Of a stretch of DNA of 64,000 bases, positions 8,711-17,740 are shown one piece after another. The notes below the pieces were generated by a model that was not told the DNA's origin, made no database searches, and was given only the letters and a program-made list of their open reading frames with translations. The stretch is from NCBI RefSeq assembly GCF_002310495.1, contig NZ_CP023344.1, positions 1,736,001-1,800,000 on the forward strand, read 5' to 3'. The DNA is from Nibricoccus aquaticus (lineage in GTDB: Bacteria; Verrucomicrobiota; Verrucomicrobiia; Opitutales; Opitutaceae). Each line of letters starts with the position of its first letter. The stretch's first letter is position 1. The position numbers were made by a program, and so were the translations under genes.

Positions 8711-10149
8711 ATGGGATTTTTCGACCGCTTCGCCAAAAAAGACGCCAGCCCTCAATCGCAGCCCAATCCCGCACCCGCGCCTTCCCCCGCCACGGTCGAT
8801 CCCACCACGCCGCTTTCCCCCGGCCTCTCGTCCCCGCCGATTCCCCCGCCAGCTCTCCCACTCCCGCCGGCGTGATCCACCTCCTCGTCGCCGCTCGCGA
8901 GAAACTCGAAGCCAAAGACCTCCCCGGCGCCCAGGCCATCTACGAAGAAATTCTCCGCACCGCCGGCGATCGCCCCGATGTCCTCGTCACCATTTCTGGC
9001 GACCTCGGCGCCAACGGCTACATCGCCCAGATCGCCGAGCTCATCGCCCCGCGCTACGACGCCGAGCGCCACGGCCCCGCCACCGGCCTCAACATCCTCC
9101 AAGCCTACCTCGCGCTCCGCAACACCACCGCCGCCCGCCACATCCTCGACGTCCTTTTCTCCCTCCAGCGCCCCGAACTCGAAAACCGCCTCTACGGTTT
9201 CTCCAACGCCCTCGGCGAACTCCTCGAACTCGAACGCCGTGGCGAACTCCAGCCACCCGCCCCGACCAACGGTAGCGCCGATCCCGATACGCCCGCACCC
9301 GCCGAGAAAAAGATGGTGAGCCTCGTCAGCATCAGCCGCCCCATCTGGTCCTACGGCATCGAACAAGTCCCCGGCCTCGTCCCCCCGCCCAAACAGGGCA
9401 AACTTCGCCGCATCGCCTTCGGCCAGCTCGCCCTGCTCGGCACCACCGACTTCGCCGAGAAAATGAAACAACCCGAGGACGCCATTACCCGCCTCACCCG
9501 CGGCCTCCCCCTCTGGTTTGCCGAGACCTTCTATTTCTCCCCGCACTACGCCCCCATCGCCGCCATCGGCATGTTAGCCAAAGACCACTTCGCGATCTTC
9601 CCCTCCGAGTGGACCACGGAAAACATCCGCCAGCTCGTGGACACCGCCACCGAAGGCCTCGACTACGTCATCACCGGCGCGCTCAAACACACCAACGGTG
9701 ACTTCGAGATCCTCCTGCGCGTCTGGGAGGTGAAAAAGCTCCGAGAACGAAAACAATTCTCCGCCCGCTGGACCCCCGCCACCGCCGACGCCGAGCTCGC
9801 CAAACTCCACGAACAAGTCCGCCTCTTCATGGAATGGCAGCAAGCCCCCGCCGGCCCCGCCTACGCCTTCCCCTCCAGCCCGACTGCCTGGTGCGACACC
9901 CTGGGCATCTCCGCCGTCTGCTTCCTCGCCGATAAATCCGTCCTCCCCAAAGACCAGATCGCCACCCCCACGGAGTTCTTCGCCCAAGTCGCCGCCCGCG
10001 CCGCCGCCTCCGAAAAAGACACTATCGCCTGGCTCACCATCGCCGACCGCGCCACCCGTCTCGGCTTGGCCGATACGCTGCCAACCTCACCCGCGATCGC
10101 CGAAACCCCGGCCACCCTCCAAGCGCGCGAAACCCTCGGCCTGCTCTGA
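8711..10149 (+). CDS. Unknown helical-repeat protein, split by a one-base frameshift
   Basis: The clear frame runs from a GTG at 8872 to 10149 (425 residues). It starts in the middle of a helical, TPR-like region (LLVAAREKLEAKDLPGAQAI) and is followed by a mixed domain of unknown function. The normal N terminus is in the next frame: an ATG at 8711 gives MGFFDRFAKKDASPQSQ and a proline-rich linker, and stops exactly at 8873-8875. Adding one C near the C5 run at 8817-8821 joins the two, with the linker continuing as VPADSPASSPTPAGVIHLL. No signal peptide or membrane segment is seen, so it is probably cytosolic. The composite span is one base short of a multiple of three. I do not recognise the family. 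Confidence 0.7.
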
Positions 10150-10231
10150 AGATTTCGAGGCACGGCACGTTATGCCCAAGGCGATTGGCTCGGGCGGAAC
10201 AGATCTCAGCCAATCCCTCCAATCCGAAAAA

Positions 10232-10591
10232 ATGAAATCTTTCATAATTCGAATTTGTTTTGGAGTTATGGTTGCGGGCTTCGCAGTAACGTTTTTCTGG
10301 CGGGAAATTTGGAGTACTAACCAAACGCCCTCCAAGGATGCCGGAGTCCTTTTTGCCCAAGCATCTACTGCTCTTGCTGTCGGCGACAGTGAGGCAGCTA
10401 TCTTGGAGTTTTTTAATAAGCAGAAATGGGACTATCATTATTACGCCCCAGAAAATCGATACGGCTCAATGCATACCGTTAAGACGAAAAATGGCGTATG
10501 GCTTCACAAGGTTTACGTTGGGATAGAGCTGGATTCAAAGAAGTGCGTAGAGCGAATATACGTCGAAGACTCTTATGCCGGTGTGCAGTAG
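10232..10591 (+). CDS. Small AT-rich membrane-anchored or secreted protein of unknown function
   Basis: 119 residues from the ATG at 10232. An N-terminal hydrophobic segment (FIIRICFGVMVAGFAVTFFW) is a membrane anchor or uncleaved signal. The rest is a small extracytoplasmic domain containing two aromatic clusters (WDYHYY and GVWLHKVYVG). Codons are much richer in A and T than in any neighbour, a sign of foreign origin or weak selection. An upstream start at 10172 would add 20 residues that read like leader sequence. It ends 29 bp before the convergent stop of rlmN. I do not recognise the family. Confidence 0.65.
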   Translation: MKSFIIRICFGVMVAGFAVTFFWREIWSTNQTPSKDAGVLFAQASTALAVGDSEAAILEFFNKQKWDYHYYAPENRYGSMHTVKTKNGVWLHKVYVGIELDSKKCVERIYVEDSYAGVQ

Positions 10592-10620
10592 TCCTTAAAG
10601 AGCAAGAGGCCTTTTTCACT

Positions 10621-11685
10621 TCATCCGCTAGCCGCCGCCAGCTGCCCGCAACCCGCAGCGATATCAATCCCCCGCCTCTGCCGCACCGTGCTGGCAAATC
10701 CATACTCCGCCAGCACCGCTTGAAACCGTTTCGCCGCCTCCGTCCGTGTCGGCGCGCCATCATAGCCCGAAGTCGGATTGAGCGGGATCAAATTCACCTG
10801 CGATTCCTCCAGCCCCTTCAGCAACCGCGCCACCGCGTGCGCGTTCTCTTCAGAGTCGTTCTTCCCTTCGATCAACGTCCACTCGAAGAAAATCTTCTGC
10901 CCCGTCTTCTGCACATAGTAGCGGCACGCCTCCATCAGTTCATCGAGCGGCCACCGCTTCGCCGTCGGCACCAACGCATGACGCTCCTCCTGCGTCGCTC
11001 CGTGCAAACTCAACGCCAGCGAGATCGTCCGCCCTTCATCCGCCAGCCGCACGATTCCCGGAATTACCCCGACCGTGCTGAGCGTGATCTTCGACGCCCC
11101 GATCGCCAGCCCGCTCGAATCGCGAAAAATATCCACGGCCTTCATGACCGCGTCGTAGTTGTGCAACGGCTCACCCATGCCCATGAGCACAAGATTCCGC
11201 AACCGGTCTCCCTTCGCCTTCAAGATCCGCTGCACGTGCACCACTTGCGCCACGATCTCGCCTGTCGTCAGATGCCGCGTGAACCCGCGCTGTCCCGTCG
11301 CGCAAAACACGCAGCCCATCGCGCACCCCGCCTGCGAACTGATGCACGCCGTCACCCGCCCCGAGAACCGCATCAACACCGTCTCGATCTTCTCCTGATC
11401 GTTCAGCGCCAGCAGATACTTCTTCGTAAACCCATCCGAGCTGTGCGTCTCCACCGCCACCGGCAGATTTCCGAGCACACACTCCGCCTCCAATTTCGCC
11501 CGCACCTTCACCGGCAGCTCCGTCATCGCGGCAAACGAATCGACGCACTCCCAATAAAGATAGTTCCACAGCCGCGCCACATGCACCGGGTTCAACTCCC
11601 AGCTCACGATTAAAGCCTGCAGCTCCGCCTTCGTGAGATCGTAGAGATCCATCAGTTGCGCAGAACGTGAAACAGAAGCCGTCAT
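10621..11685 (-). CDS. rlmN: Dual-specificity 23S rRNA A2503 / tRNA A37 C2-methyltransferase
   Basis: Radical-SAM enzyme that methylates C2 of A2503 in 23S rRNA and of A37 in some tRNAs. The protein has the N-terminal helical RNA-binding domain (DLTKAELQAL), the CxxxCxxC cluster motif GCAMGCVFC, the GMGEPLHNYD motif and the conserved C-terminal cysteine near GCGQLAAA. I prefer the start at 11685, which has GGGGAG just upstream, giving 354 residues. Alternatives lie at 11736 and at the internal Met of MDLYDLTK. It is monocistronic and converges on the small AT-rich gene. Confidence 0.95.
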   Translation of the reverse strand: MTASVSRSAQLMDLYDLTKAELQALIVSWELNPVHVARLWNYLYWECVDSFAAMTELPVKVRAKLEAECVLGNLPVAVETHSSDGFTKKYLLALNDQEKIETVLMRFSGRVTACISSQAGCAMGCVFCATGQRGFTRHLTTGEIVAQVVHVQRILKAKGDRLRNLVLMGMGEPLHNYDAVMKAVDIFRDSSGLAIGASKITLSTVGVIPGIVRLADEGRTISLALSLHGATQEERHALVPTAKRWPLDELMEACRYYVQKTGQKIFFEWTLIEGKNDSEENAHAVARLLKGLEESQVNLIPLNPTSGYDGAPTRTEAAKRFQAVLAEYGFASTVRQRRGIDIAAGCGQLAAASG

Positions 11686-11818
11686 CAGCTCCCCAGCCAA
11701 ATCCCCCGCCCCCGCTTCGTCGAGCCGCCACTTCATTCCGATTCCGGTGGAGGCGGGGTGCCCTCCCCCCCATGACGCCCGTCCCGCTTGTGATACAAAA
11801 CCACTCCCATTCCTTTAC

Positions 11819-11921
11819 TGGAGGGCAGCGCTTCATCGCCGCCGTTCGCGCCGCAAACAGACCGCTGTAAATCAACCTACTCACAGCGCCACAGTGCTGA
11901 CGAAGCAGCGCCCTCCATCCG
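11819..11921. repeat. Imperfect inverted repeat with GGAG-headed arms
   Basis: The left arm TGGAGGGCAGCGCTTCATC (11819-11837) pairs, with a few mismatches, with GACGAAGCAGCGCCCTCCA (about 11903-11921) across a 65-nt spacer. The TGGAGGG head matches the palindromes at 1381 and 7234, so this may be a two-unit (BIME-like) arrangement. Confidence 0.55.
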
Positions 11922-11932
11922 AGATAGTACCC

Positions 11933-11972
11933 CCAAAAAACCAAGAAGCCGCGCCCCTTTCGGCGCGGCTTC
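11933..11972 (-). terminator. Intrinsic terminator of the 12054-12317 gene
   Basis: An 11-bp stem (GAAGCCGCGCC at 11945-11955, GGCGCGGCTTC at 11962-11972). Read on the minus strand it is followed by a U-rich tract made from the A run at 11935-11940. Confidence 0.8.
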
Positions 11973-12053
11973 CCAACACTCGGGTCACCTTCTGTTTCTG
12001 ACCTTACCTGTCATGCAATCACTGTCTGGCTAACTTACTTTCCATCTAACAAC

Positions 12054-12317
12054 TCAGCGGAGCTGCGTGTGTCCACCATCGGACTTTGCTTCATACGCAT
12101 GCACGGAGCGGGCGGAGTCTCCCCAACTGGGGAGATTATCGCGGCGCCAGTAATGCGCCTCTGTTATCTCCGCGCGCATCGCCGGATCGCTTGCTCGCAG
12201 CATAACCAGATTCAGACCTGCGTAAGCGACATCTTCCGGCTTCAAGTGCAGCTCATCCGCCAAGCGGGCGACGGGAGCGAATTCTTCATCTTCGAGGTGA
12301 ATCTTAACGACGGGCAT
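12054..12317 (-). CDS. Small cytosolic protein of unknown function
   Basis: 87 residues beginning MPVVKIHLEDEEFAPVARLA. The start is supported by a good Shine-Dalgarno site (GGAG seven bases before the ATG), rare in this window. The order of a short strand, a helix and then a 'DVAYAGLNLVML' helix is reminiscent of small ribbon-helix-helix or antitoxin-type folds, but no toxin gene is adjacent. The C-terminal half ends in Ser/Gly-rich polar sequence. Its own terminator follows about 80 bp downstream, so it is monocistronic. Function is not known. Confidence 0.7.
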   Translation of the reverse strand: MPVVKIHLEDEEFAPVARLADELHLKPEDVAYAGLNLVMLRASDPAMRAEITEAHYWRRDNLPSWGDSARSVHAYEAKSDGGHTQLR

Positions 12318-12426
12318 AAGAACTCCGGGTTGAGGGGTTGAGTGTCTTACCTGCCAAAACCGTAGCCCACTTCCGCCCCCCGGCAAACGCCGCCCGCACT
12401 TTTTCCCCACATTCACAAACGCCCTC

Positions 12427-12450
12427 GTAGGCCAGCGTGCTTGCACGCGC
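12427..12450. repeat. REP-like palindrome, GTAG-headed (GCGTGC type)
   Basis: Second copy of the 7169-7192 element, one base different in the loop (TT for TC). It sits between the small gene and the M20 peptidase stop. Confidence 0.75.
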
Positions 12451-12504
12451 TCCGACCGTTCCCTCCCGCCTTCGTCATTCGGCCTTCGGATTTCGACCCT
12501 CCGC

Positions 12505-13746
12505 TCACCCCGCAAACGTCGTCAGCAACTCCGCATAAATCTTCGCACTCCGTACCAGCTCTTTCACCGACGCCCGCTCATCCACCGCGTGACAATCCTC
12601 CCCGCCCGGACCGTAGCCGAGCGTCGGGATCTTCAGATGATGCGCAAAAAAATGCATGTCGTTAAACCCCGTGGACACGTTGAACACCGCCGCCTTTTTC
12701 CGCACCCGCGTCACCGTCGCCGCCATCGCCGCGAAAAACGGATGCTCCGGCGCGTGATAACACGGATGATTATCCGACACCTTCGCCACGCTGATCCGGC
12801 AGTCCGGAATCCGCTTCGCCGCCGCCGCTAGAAACGCCCGGAGTTCACGCTCCGCCTCCACCACCGTCTCCACCGCAACCACCCGCCGGTCGATCGAGAA
12901 ACTCGCCAGGGCCGGCACCGTGTTGATCTTACCGCCCGGCCCCTGCGCAAAAACCCCGCCCACATTCAATGTCGGCCGCATCGTCTTTCCCTCCGGCGTC
13001 GTGAACGTCCGCCCCGCCAGCTCCTCCTTGTGCACATCCAGTTCTCGGACGAGCGCCGCCATTTTCTCAAACGCATTCACACCCTTGTGCGGCTGCGACC
13101 CGTGAGCCGCCCGCCCATGCACCGTCACCTCCAGCCACACGACACCATTGTGCCCGCAGCACACCCGGTTCCCCTCGCCACCTTCCATCACCACCGCGTA
13201 GTCCGGCGAGATCGGCGCGTGCTCGACAACCCATCCCGCGCCCAACGCCGAATCCGTCTCCTCATCCGCCGTGAACGACACCTCCACATTCATGAGCGGT
13301 TCCACCCCGCTCGCGCGCAGCGCCCTCAGCGCCATGAGCAAACTCGCGATCGAGCCCTTCATGTCCGCCGTCCCCCGCCCATGCTGCCAGCCCTTGACCA
13401 CCGCGCCGGAGAACGCGTCACCCTGTGCCCAGTTTCCCGATACCGGCACCACGTCATAGTGCGCGTTAAAATGAATCGTCTTCTTCGCCCCGCGCGCCTT
13501 CCGAAACCCCAGCACATTCCAACGCGGGAACCCATGCTGCTCCACCGGCAGCGTCTTCTTCAATAACCCCGCCGGAACCGCCAGCCGCCTCGACTTCAGC
13601 CCCGCCGCCGCCAGCTCCTTCACCAACCGCGCCGTGATCGCGTCATAATTTTCCCCGGGCGGATTCACCGTCGGAATGCTCACCAGCCCCCGCAACAGCG
13701 TCGTCAGATCGTACTCGTGTGCATCGATGTAAGCGGCAGGCGTCAT
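12505..13746 (-). CDS. M20-family metallopeptidase / deacylase (ArgE/DapE-like)
   Basis: A zinc-dependent amidohydrolase of the M20 family, acting on a small peptide or N-acyl amino acid in the cytosol. In the 413-residue protein the metal-site motifs are all visible: FNAHYDVVPV (His and the activating Asp), GRGTADMKG (bridging Asp), the catalytic ADEETDS, a ligand acid in VVMEGGEGN, and the C-terminal GEDCHAVDE. The dimerisation domain begins near HGRAAHGSQPHKG. The Met at 13746 gives a natural N terminus; 13776 adds ten residues. Substrate cannot be assigned: no arginine or lysine pathway genes are adjacent. Confidence 0.88.
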   Translation of the reverse strand: MTPAAYIDAHEYDLTTLLRGLVSIPTVNPPGENYDAITARLVKELAAAGLKSRRLAVPAGLLKKTLPVEQHGFPRWNVLGFRKARGAKKTIHFNAHYDVVPVSGNWAQGDAFSGAVVKGWQHGRGTADMKGSIASLLMALRALRASGVEPLMNVEVSFTADEETDSALGAGWVVEHAPISPDYAVVMEGGEGNRVCCGHNGVVWLEVTVHGRAAHGSQPHKGVNAFEKMAALVRELDVHKEELAGRTFTTPEGKTMRPTLNVGGVFAQGPGGKINTVPALASFSIDRRVVAVETVVEAERELRAFLAAAAKRIPDCRISVAKVSDNHPCYHAPEHPFFAAMAATVTRVRKKAAVFNVSTGFNDMHFFAHHLKIPTLGYGPGGEDCHAVDERASVKELVRSAKIYAELLTTFAG

Positions 13747-13820
13747 GCCCCGCACAATCCCCAAATCTCGCTCCAACGGAAGCGCGGAAAACTAAAAGCC
13801 CTCCGATGCAGGGCTCCGAT

Positions 13821-13845
13821 GTAGGGCCTCACCTCGCGTGAGGCC
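13821..13845. repeat. REP-like palindrome, GTAG-headed (GGCCTCAC type)
   Basis: GTAG, then GGCCTCAC, a CTCGC loop and GTGAGGCC. The same element lies at 34395-34419 and an inverted relative at 34441-34465. Confidence 0.8.
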
Positions 13846-14006
13846 TTCCGACTTTTGCTCGCACGCCGACGTCCGCACCGTCCCTACTTCGCCTCCCGTT
13901 TCCCCAGTCGTTCCGCCCCTCAGAAATAATCCTCACCCCTCCGCACTTTCGCTCCTCCGCGTTTCCACGATTAACTCCGCCACTCGACCCCTTCCGCCGC
14001 TTCCTC

Positions 14007-14040
14007 TTTCACCCTTCACCTTTCACCCCTCACTCTTCTC
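14007..14040 (+). repeat. TTTCACCC simple-repeat tract before a start codon
   Basis: Degenerate repeats of TTCACCC / CTCACTCTT end two bases before the ATG of the cupin gene at 14043. A longer copy is inside the GH20-like gene at 18943-18975. Confidence 0.6.
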
Positions 14041-14042
14041 GC

Positions 14043-14543
14043 ATGCCCGCCCCCAACCCCGCCGCCGCCGCCCTCATCGCACGTCTCAATCTCCAGCCTC
14101 TCCCGCACGAAGGCGGTTACTTCGCCCGCACCTGGACCAGCCGCGAAACCCTCCCCAACGGCCGCCCCCTCGGCACCGCGATTTATTTCCTCCTCACACC
14201 CGCCGGCTTTTCCGCGCTCCACCGCCTCGACGCCGACGAGCTCTGGCACTTCCACAGCGGCGACCCCGTCGAACACCTCCAACTCCCGCCTTCCGGCCCC
14301 GCCCGCATTTCTCACCTCGGCGCCGACCTCGCCGCCGGCGAAATCCCCCAACTCTCCATCCCCTCCGGCATCTGGCAGGGCGCCCGCCTCGCGCAAAACG
14401 CCCGCCTCGGCTGGGCCCTCCTCAGCTGCACCATGAGCCCCGGCTGGACCGACTCCGGCTTCGAACTCGCCGCCCGCCCCGCCCTCCATTCGCAGTACCC
14501 CGCACACATGGCCTTAATCTCGTCCCTCACCCGCACCGATTAA
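14043..14543 (+). CDS. Cupin-superfamily protein, DUF985 type
   Basis: A 166-residue single-domain cupin. It has the family's opening (LIARLNLQPLPHEGGYFARTW), the strand IYFLLTPAGFSALHRLDADELWHFH with the putative metal or ligand histidines, and a closing CTMSPGWTDSGFEL segment. DUF985 proteins are small cytosolic beta-barrels; some have been linked to sugar-nucleotide epimerase-like folds, but no reaction is established for this one. It starts right after a pyrimidine-rich repeat tract and is followed 146 bp later by pdxH on the same strand. Confidence 0.85.
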   Translation: MPAPNPAAAALIARLNLQPLPHEGGYFARTWTSRETLPNGRPLGTAIYFLLTPAGFSALHRLDADELWHFHSGDPVEHLQLPPSGPARISHLGADLAAGEIPQLSIPSGIWQGARLAQNARLGWALLSCTMSPGWTDSGFELAARPALHSQYPAHMALISSLTRTD

Positions 14544-14689
14544 CCACCCCGCGGTCTGGCCCCATTCCCCAGCCGTTCTCTCCATGAAAAGATTCGTTGG
14601 GCTGTAGTGGTTTCCCTGCTTACGGCCCTTGGCATGAGTTACCGGTTGGAAAACGCAGTCACAGACACGTTACTTTTTATTCAAGAACC

Positions 14690-15328
14690 ATGAGCCTCGC
14701 CGACTTACGCAAAGACTACTCGCTCGCCGGGCTCCTCGAAAAGGACCTGGCCCGCGACCCTTTCCGTCAGTTCGACAAATGGTTCCAGGAAGCCCAAGGC
14801 GCCAAAATTCCCGAGCCCAACGCCATGGTCTGCTCGCTCGCCGGTGCCGACGGCCGCCCCTCCTCCCGCATCGTCCTCCTCAAAGCCATCGATGGCCGCG
14901 GCTTCGTATTTTATTCCAACTACGACAGCCGCAAGGGCCGCGAACTCGCCGCCAATCCCCGCGCCTCGCTCCTCTTCCCTTGGATCGCCCTCGAGCGCCA
15001 GGTCATCATCGACGGCACCGTCACCCGCCTGACTCGCGAAGAGTCCGCCGCCTATTTCCACAGCCGCCCCCTCGCCAGCCAGCTCGGCGCCTGGGCCTCC
15101 CCGCAAAGCACCATCCTGCCCACCCGCGCCGCCCTCGACGATGCCTACAAGGCCGTCGAAAAAAAGTACGCCGGCGAAGAGATCCCGCTCCCGCCCAACT
15201 GGGGCGGCTACCGCGTCTCCCCCGAGTCCGTCGAGTTCTGGCAAGGCCGCCGCTCCCGCCTCCACGACCGCCTCCGCTACCGCCGCGAAAAATCCGGTGA
15301 CTGGCTCGTCGAACGCCTCGCCCCCTGA
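14690..15328 (+). CDS. pdxH: Pyridoxamine 5'-phosphate oxidase
   Basis: FMN-dependent oxidase that makes pyridoxal 5'-phosphate from pyridoxine or pyridoxamine phosphate. The 212-residue protein matches the family in length and motifs: MSLADLRKDYSLAGLLE at the N terminus, RPSSRIVLLKAIDGRGFVFYSNY for FMN binding, SRPLASQLGAWAS, and the C-terminal GRRSRLHDRLRYRRE active-site segment. The ATG at 14690 is chosen because it aligns with the usual start; an upstream TTG at 14597 adds 31 residues that look like leader sequence. No other vitamin B6 gene is nearby. Confidence 0.95.
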   Translation: MSLADLRKDYSLAGLLEKDLARDPFRQFDKWFQEAQGAKIPEPNAMVCSLAGADGRPSSRIVLLKAIDGRGFVFYSNYDSRKGRELAANPRASLLFPWIALERQVIIDGTVTRLTREESAAYFHSRPLASQLGAWASPQSTILPTRAALDDAYKAVEKKYAGEEIPLPPNWGGYRVSPESVEFWQGRRSRLHDRLRYRREKSGDWLVERLAP

Positions 15329-15365
15329 CCGCACGAACACCGCCCGCCGCAACTGACACGTCCTC

Positions 15366-16970
15366 GTGAGGTACCTCCAATCAACGCCGCCATTTCCCGC
15401 GCTCCCTGACGCGCGCGACACCCGGGACAAACCCCCGGCGGCGCCGCTGCTTGCCGCCGCCGTTCATGCCCAAAGCGAAGGCGTCCTCATCGTCGAGAAG
15501 CGCTGGACCCGCAAAGGCCTCAAAATCATTTTCGCCAACGAGAGCTTCTGCGCCATGACCGGCCACACCGTCAGCGGCCTGCGCGAACTCGGCCTCGCCA
15601 CGCTCCACGTCGAGACCGACACCCTTCCCCGCCTCAAAGACTGGGTCTCCCATCTCCAAAGCGGCACCGTCTTCAGCGGCGAAGGCGGCCTCCTGCGCAA
15701 AGATGGCACCGCTCTCTTCGCCGCTTGGAACTACTGCCCCGTTCACGACGAACGCGGCCGCGTCACCCACATCGTCGCCACCTTCCGCGACCTCACCGAA
15801 AAACGCCGCCTCCAGGAAGCCCTCGTCCACTCGCAACGCCTCGACGCCGTCGGCCGCCTCGCCGGCGGAGTCGCCCACGATTTCAACAACCTGCTGTCCG
15901 TCATTAACGGATACTGCGAAATCCTCGCCACCAAAGCCCCGATACGCCGACAGGCCTCCCGCGAACTCGAAGAGATCCACCTCGCCAGCCAGAAAGCCGC
16001 GCTCCTCGTCCGTCAGCTCCTCGCCTTCTCCCGCCGCCAGGCGATGAACCCAAAAGTCATCAGCCTCAACCAACTCGTCCGCGACAACGCCGAGATCCTC
16101 TCCCGCCTGCTCAAGCCGTCCAAATCCCTCGCGCTCTCCCTCGACACCGAGTCCCTCAACATCCGCGTCGATCCCGCCCAGCTCCAGCAGGTCCTCCTCA
16201 ATCTCACCATCAACGCCCGCGACGCCCTCGCCGAAGGCGGCCAGGTCACCCTCACCACCGCCCTCCGCGAAATCACCGGCGAAAACCAGTCCGACCCCTC
16301 CGACTTGGAGCCCATCCCCACCGGCCGCTACGCCGTCCTCGCCGTCCACGACAACGGCATCGGCATGGACGAACAAACGCAGTCGCACCTCTTCGAGCCC
16401 TTCTTCACCACCAAAGAACCCGGCCACGGCACCGGCCTCGGCCTCGCCCTGGTTTACGGCGTCGTTCAGCAATCCGGCGGCCACATCCGCGTCCACAGCG
16501 CCCCGCGCGTCGGCTCCACCTTCGAGATTTTTCTCCCCGAAGTCCGCGAGCCCGTCCAAGCCATCCACGCGCCCATCCCCACACTCCCCGGCACCCGCGG
16601 CCGCGAGACCGTTCTCATCGTCGAAGAAGACGACGTCATCCGCAAAATGGTCGCCAGCATCCTCACGGCCGACGGCTACACCGTCCTCTCCGAGCGCACC
16701 GCCGACGACGGCCTCGACATCGCCCGCCGCCTCGGCCGCCCCATCGACCTCCTCATCACCCAGATCGGCGGCAACGTCGGCAGCGAAGGCGAAAAACTCG
16801 TCCGCGACCTCCACGCCGAACACCCGCAAGTCCGCGTCCTCGCCACCTGCAACCCCGACTGCGCCCCGCTCGCGATGCTCTCCGCTGACCGCGTTGCCTG
16901 CGTGACCAAGCCCTTCGCCCTCAGCGCCCTCATCAAATCCGTTCGCACCCTCTTGGACGCGAAAAAATAA
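15366..16970 (+). CDS. PAS hybrid histidine kinase with degenerate receiver
   Basis: A soluble two-component sensor of 534 residues starting at GTG 15366. It has a PAS domain at about 25-145 ([14 protein letters not shown]), HisKA with phosphorylatable H171 ([11 protein letters not shown]), and an ATPase domain about 265-392 with N, G1 (DNGIGM) and G2 ([11 protein letters not shown]) boxes. A receiver-like domain spans about 413-533. In the receiver the acidic pocket (EEDD, 420-423) and Lys515 are kept, but the phosphoacceptor position is Gln466 (DLLITQIGG) instead of Asp, so this domain should not be phosphorylated in the usual way. It resembles the kinase at 2-1351. No separate response regulator is adjacent. 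Confidence 0.93.
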   Translation: MRYLQSTPPFPALPDARDTRDKPPAAPLLAAAVHAQSEGVLIVEKRWTRKGLKIIFANESFCAMTGHTVSGLRELGLATLHVETDTLPRLKDWVSHLQSGTVFSGEGGLLRKDGTALFAAWNYCPVHDERGRVTHIVATFRDLTEKRRLQEALVHSQRLDAVGRLAGGVAHDFNNLLSVINGYCEILATKAPIRRQASRELEEIHLASQKAALLVRQLLAFSRRQAMNPKVISLNQLVRDNAEILSRLLKPSKSLALSLDTESLNIRVDPAQLQQVLLNLTINARDALAEGGQVTLTTALREITGENQSDPSDLEPIPTGRYAVLAVHDNGIGMDEQTQSHLFEPFFTTKEPGHGTGLGLALVYGVVQQSGGHIRVHSAPRVGSTFEIFLPEVREPVQAIHAPIPTLPGTRGRETVLIVEEDDVIRKMVASILTADGYTVLSERTADDGLDIARRLGRPIDLLITQIGGNVGSEGEKLVRDLHAEHPQVRVLATCNPDCAPLAMLSADRVACVTKPFALSALIKSVRTLLDAKK

Positions 16971-17019
16971 CGCGCCCCGACATAGCCGCGAGCGCTTCTT
17001 CCCCGCCATCGATTGAGCG

Positions 17020-17210
17020 TTAAGAGTGAAACGTTCAGCGTTGAGCGTTCCCGCCCTCAGAGCGCCAGCTAGCTTCTGGTCATTGGTCATTCGCGCGAGC
17101 GCGGCAAATCCCCCGCCGACTACCGCTCCCGCTTCAGCTCCTCCGGCATATAACTCCACGCGCCTCCGCTTTTTCCACTGGTCATTGCTCACTCGGTCAT
17201 TGGTCATTTC
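17020..17210 (+). repeat. TGGTCATT-type and GTTGAGCGTT simple repeats
   Basis: The 16971-17214 spacer is filled with degenerate repeats. GTTAAGAGTG / GTTCAGCGTTGAGCGTT lies at 17020-17050, CTGGTCATTGGTCATT at 17076-17091, and related CTGGTCATTG...GGTCATTGGTCATT at 17177-17210, which ends just before the sixA start. No gene is seen. Confidence 0.6.
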
Positions 17211-17214
17211 CCCG

Positions 17215-17688
17215 ATGCCCGTCGTTTACCTCGTCCGCCACGCCCACGCCGTCACCGAAGAGGAAAATCCTCTCCGCCCCTTGAGCACGCGCGGCCACGA
17301 CGAGTGCCGCCGTCTCGTTTCGTTTTTCAAAAACAACCGCGCCCTCACGCCCGCCGAGTTCTGGCACAGCCCGCTCGCCCGCGCCCGCGAAACTGCCGCG
17401 CTACTTCAACCCCTCGCGCCTCACGCCGCCCTCCGCGAAACCCTCGGCCTGCTCCCCGAAGACCGCCCCGAAAAAATGGCCGCACGCCTCGCCACCCTCG
17501 CCTCCACCCAGATGCTTGCCATCGTCGGCCACGAACCGCACCTGAGCTCCCTCGCCACGCTGCTCGTCACCGGTCGCTCCGGCCTCACCGCCTTCGACGT
17601 CGAAAAAGGCGCCATCCTCTGCCTCGCCTCTGAAGACAAGCACACCTGGTCCGTCCGCTGGCACCTCGCCCCCTCCCTCCTCCCTTAA
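17215..17688 (+). CDS. sixA: SixA-type phosphohistidine phosphatase (histidine phosphatase superfamily)
   Basis: A 157-residue protein beginning MPVVYLVRHAHA, where the RHA motif holds the catalytic His. It has the second-motif Arg (STRGHDECRRL), a conserved SPLARARETA and the second catalytic His in IVGHEPHLSSL. E. coli SixA removes phosphate from histidine phosphotransfer domains; whether this one acts on the hybrid kinase just upstream is inference from the 244-bp proximity. The Met at 17215 gives the family's start. The frame continues upstream through repeat sequence and that part is not believed to be coding. Confidence 0.88.
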   Translation: MPVVYLVRHAHAVTEEENPLRPLSTRGHDECRRLVSFFKNNRALTPAEFWHSPLARARETAALLQPLAPHAALRETLGLLPEDRPEKMAARLATLASTQMLAIVGHEPHLSSLATLLVTGRSGLTAFDVEKGAILCLASEDKHTWSVRWHLAPSLLP

Positions 17689-17709
17689 AAACGCACGCCC
17701 CCTGCGACA

Positions 17710-17732
17710 CTGGTCAATGGTCACTGGTCATT
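17710..17732 (+). repeat. TGGTCAYT repeat just before a start codon
   Basis: TGGTCAATGGTCACTGGTCA followed by TT; it ends 8 bases before the ATG at 17741. Confidence 0.6.
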
Positions 17733-17740
17733 CTTCCCCC

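Larger units (their letters stand above)
11686..12053. other. 368-bp spacer with inverted repeat and terminator
   Basis: No supported gene. It holds a large imperfect inverted repeat (11819-11921) and an intrinsic terminator that serves the small gene at 12054-12317. The rest shows nothing clear. Confidence 0.6.

Noticed and set aside
10498-11613. Long + strand open frame antisense to rlmN
   Set aside because: Arg/His/Pro-rich composition typical of the reverse of a GC-rich gene; rlmN is certain on the other strand.
15381-17207. 608-residue minus-strand open frame over the hybrid kinase
   Set aside because: Gly/Glu/Ala/Asp-rich mirror sequence with no domain. The kinase motifs on the + strand are unambiguous.
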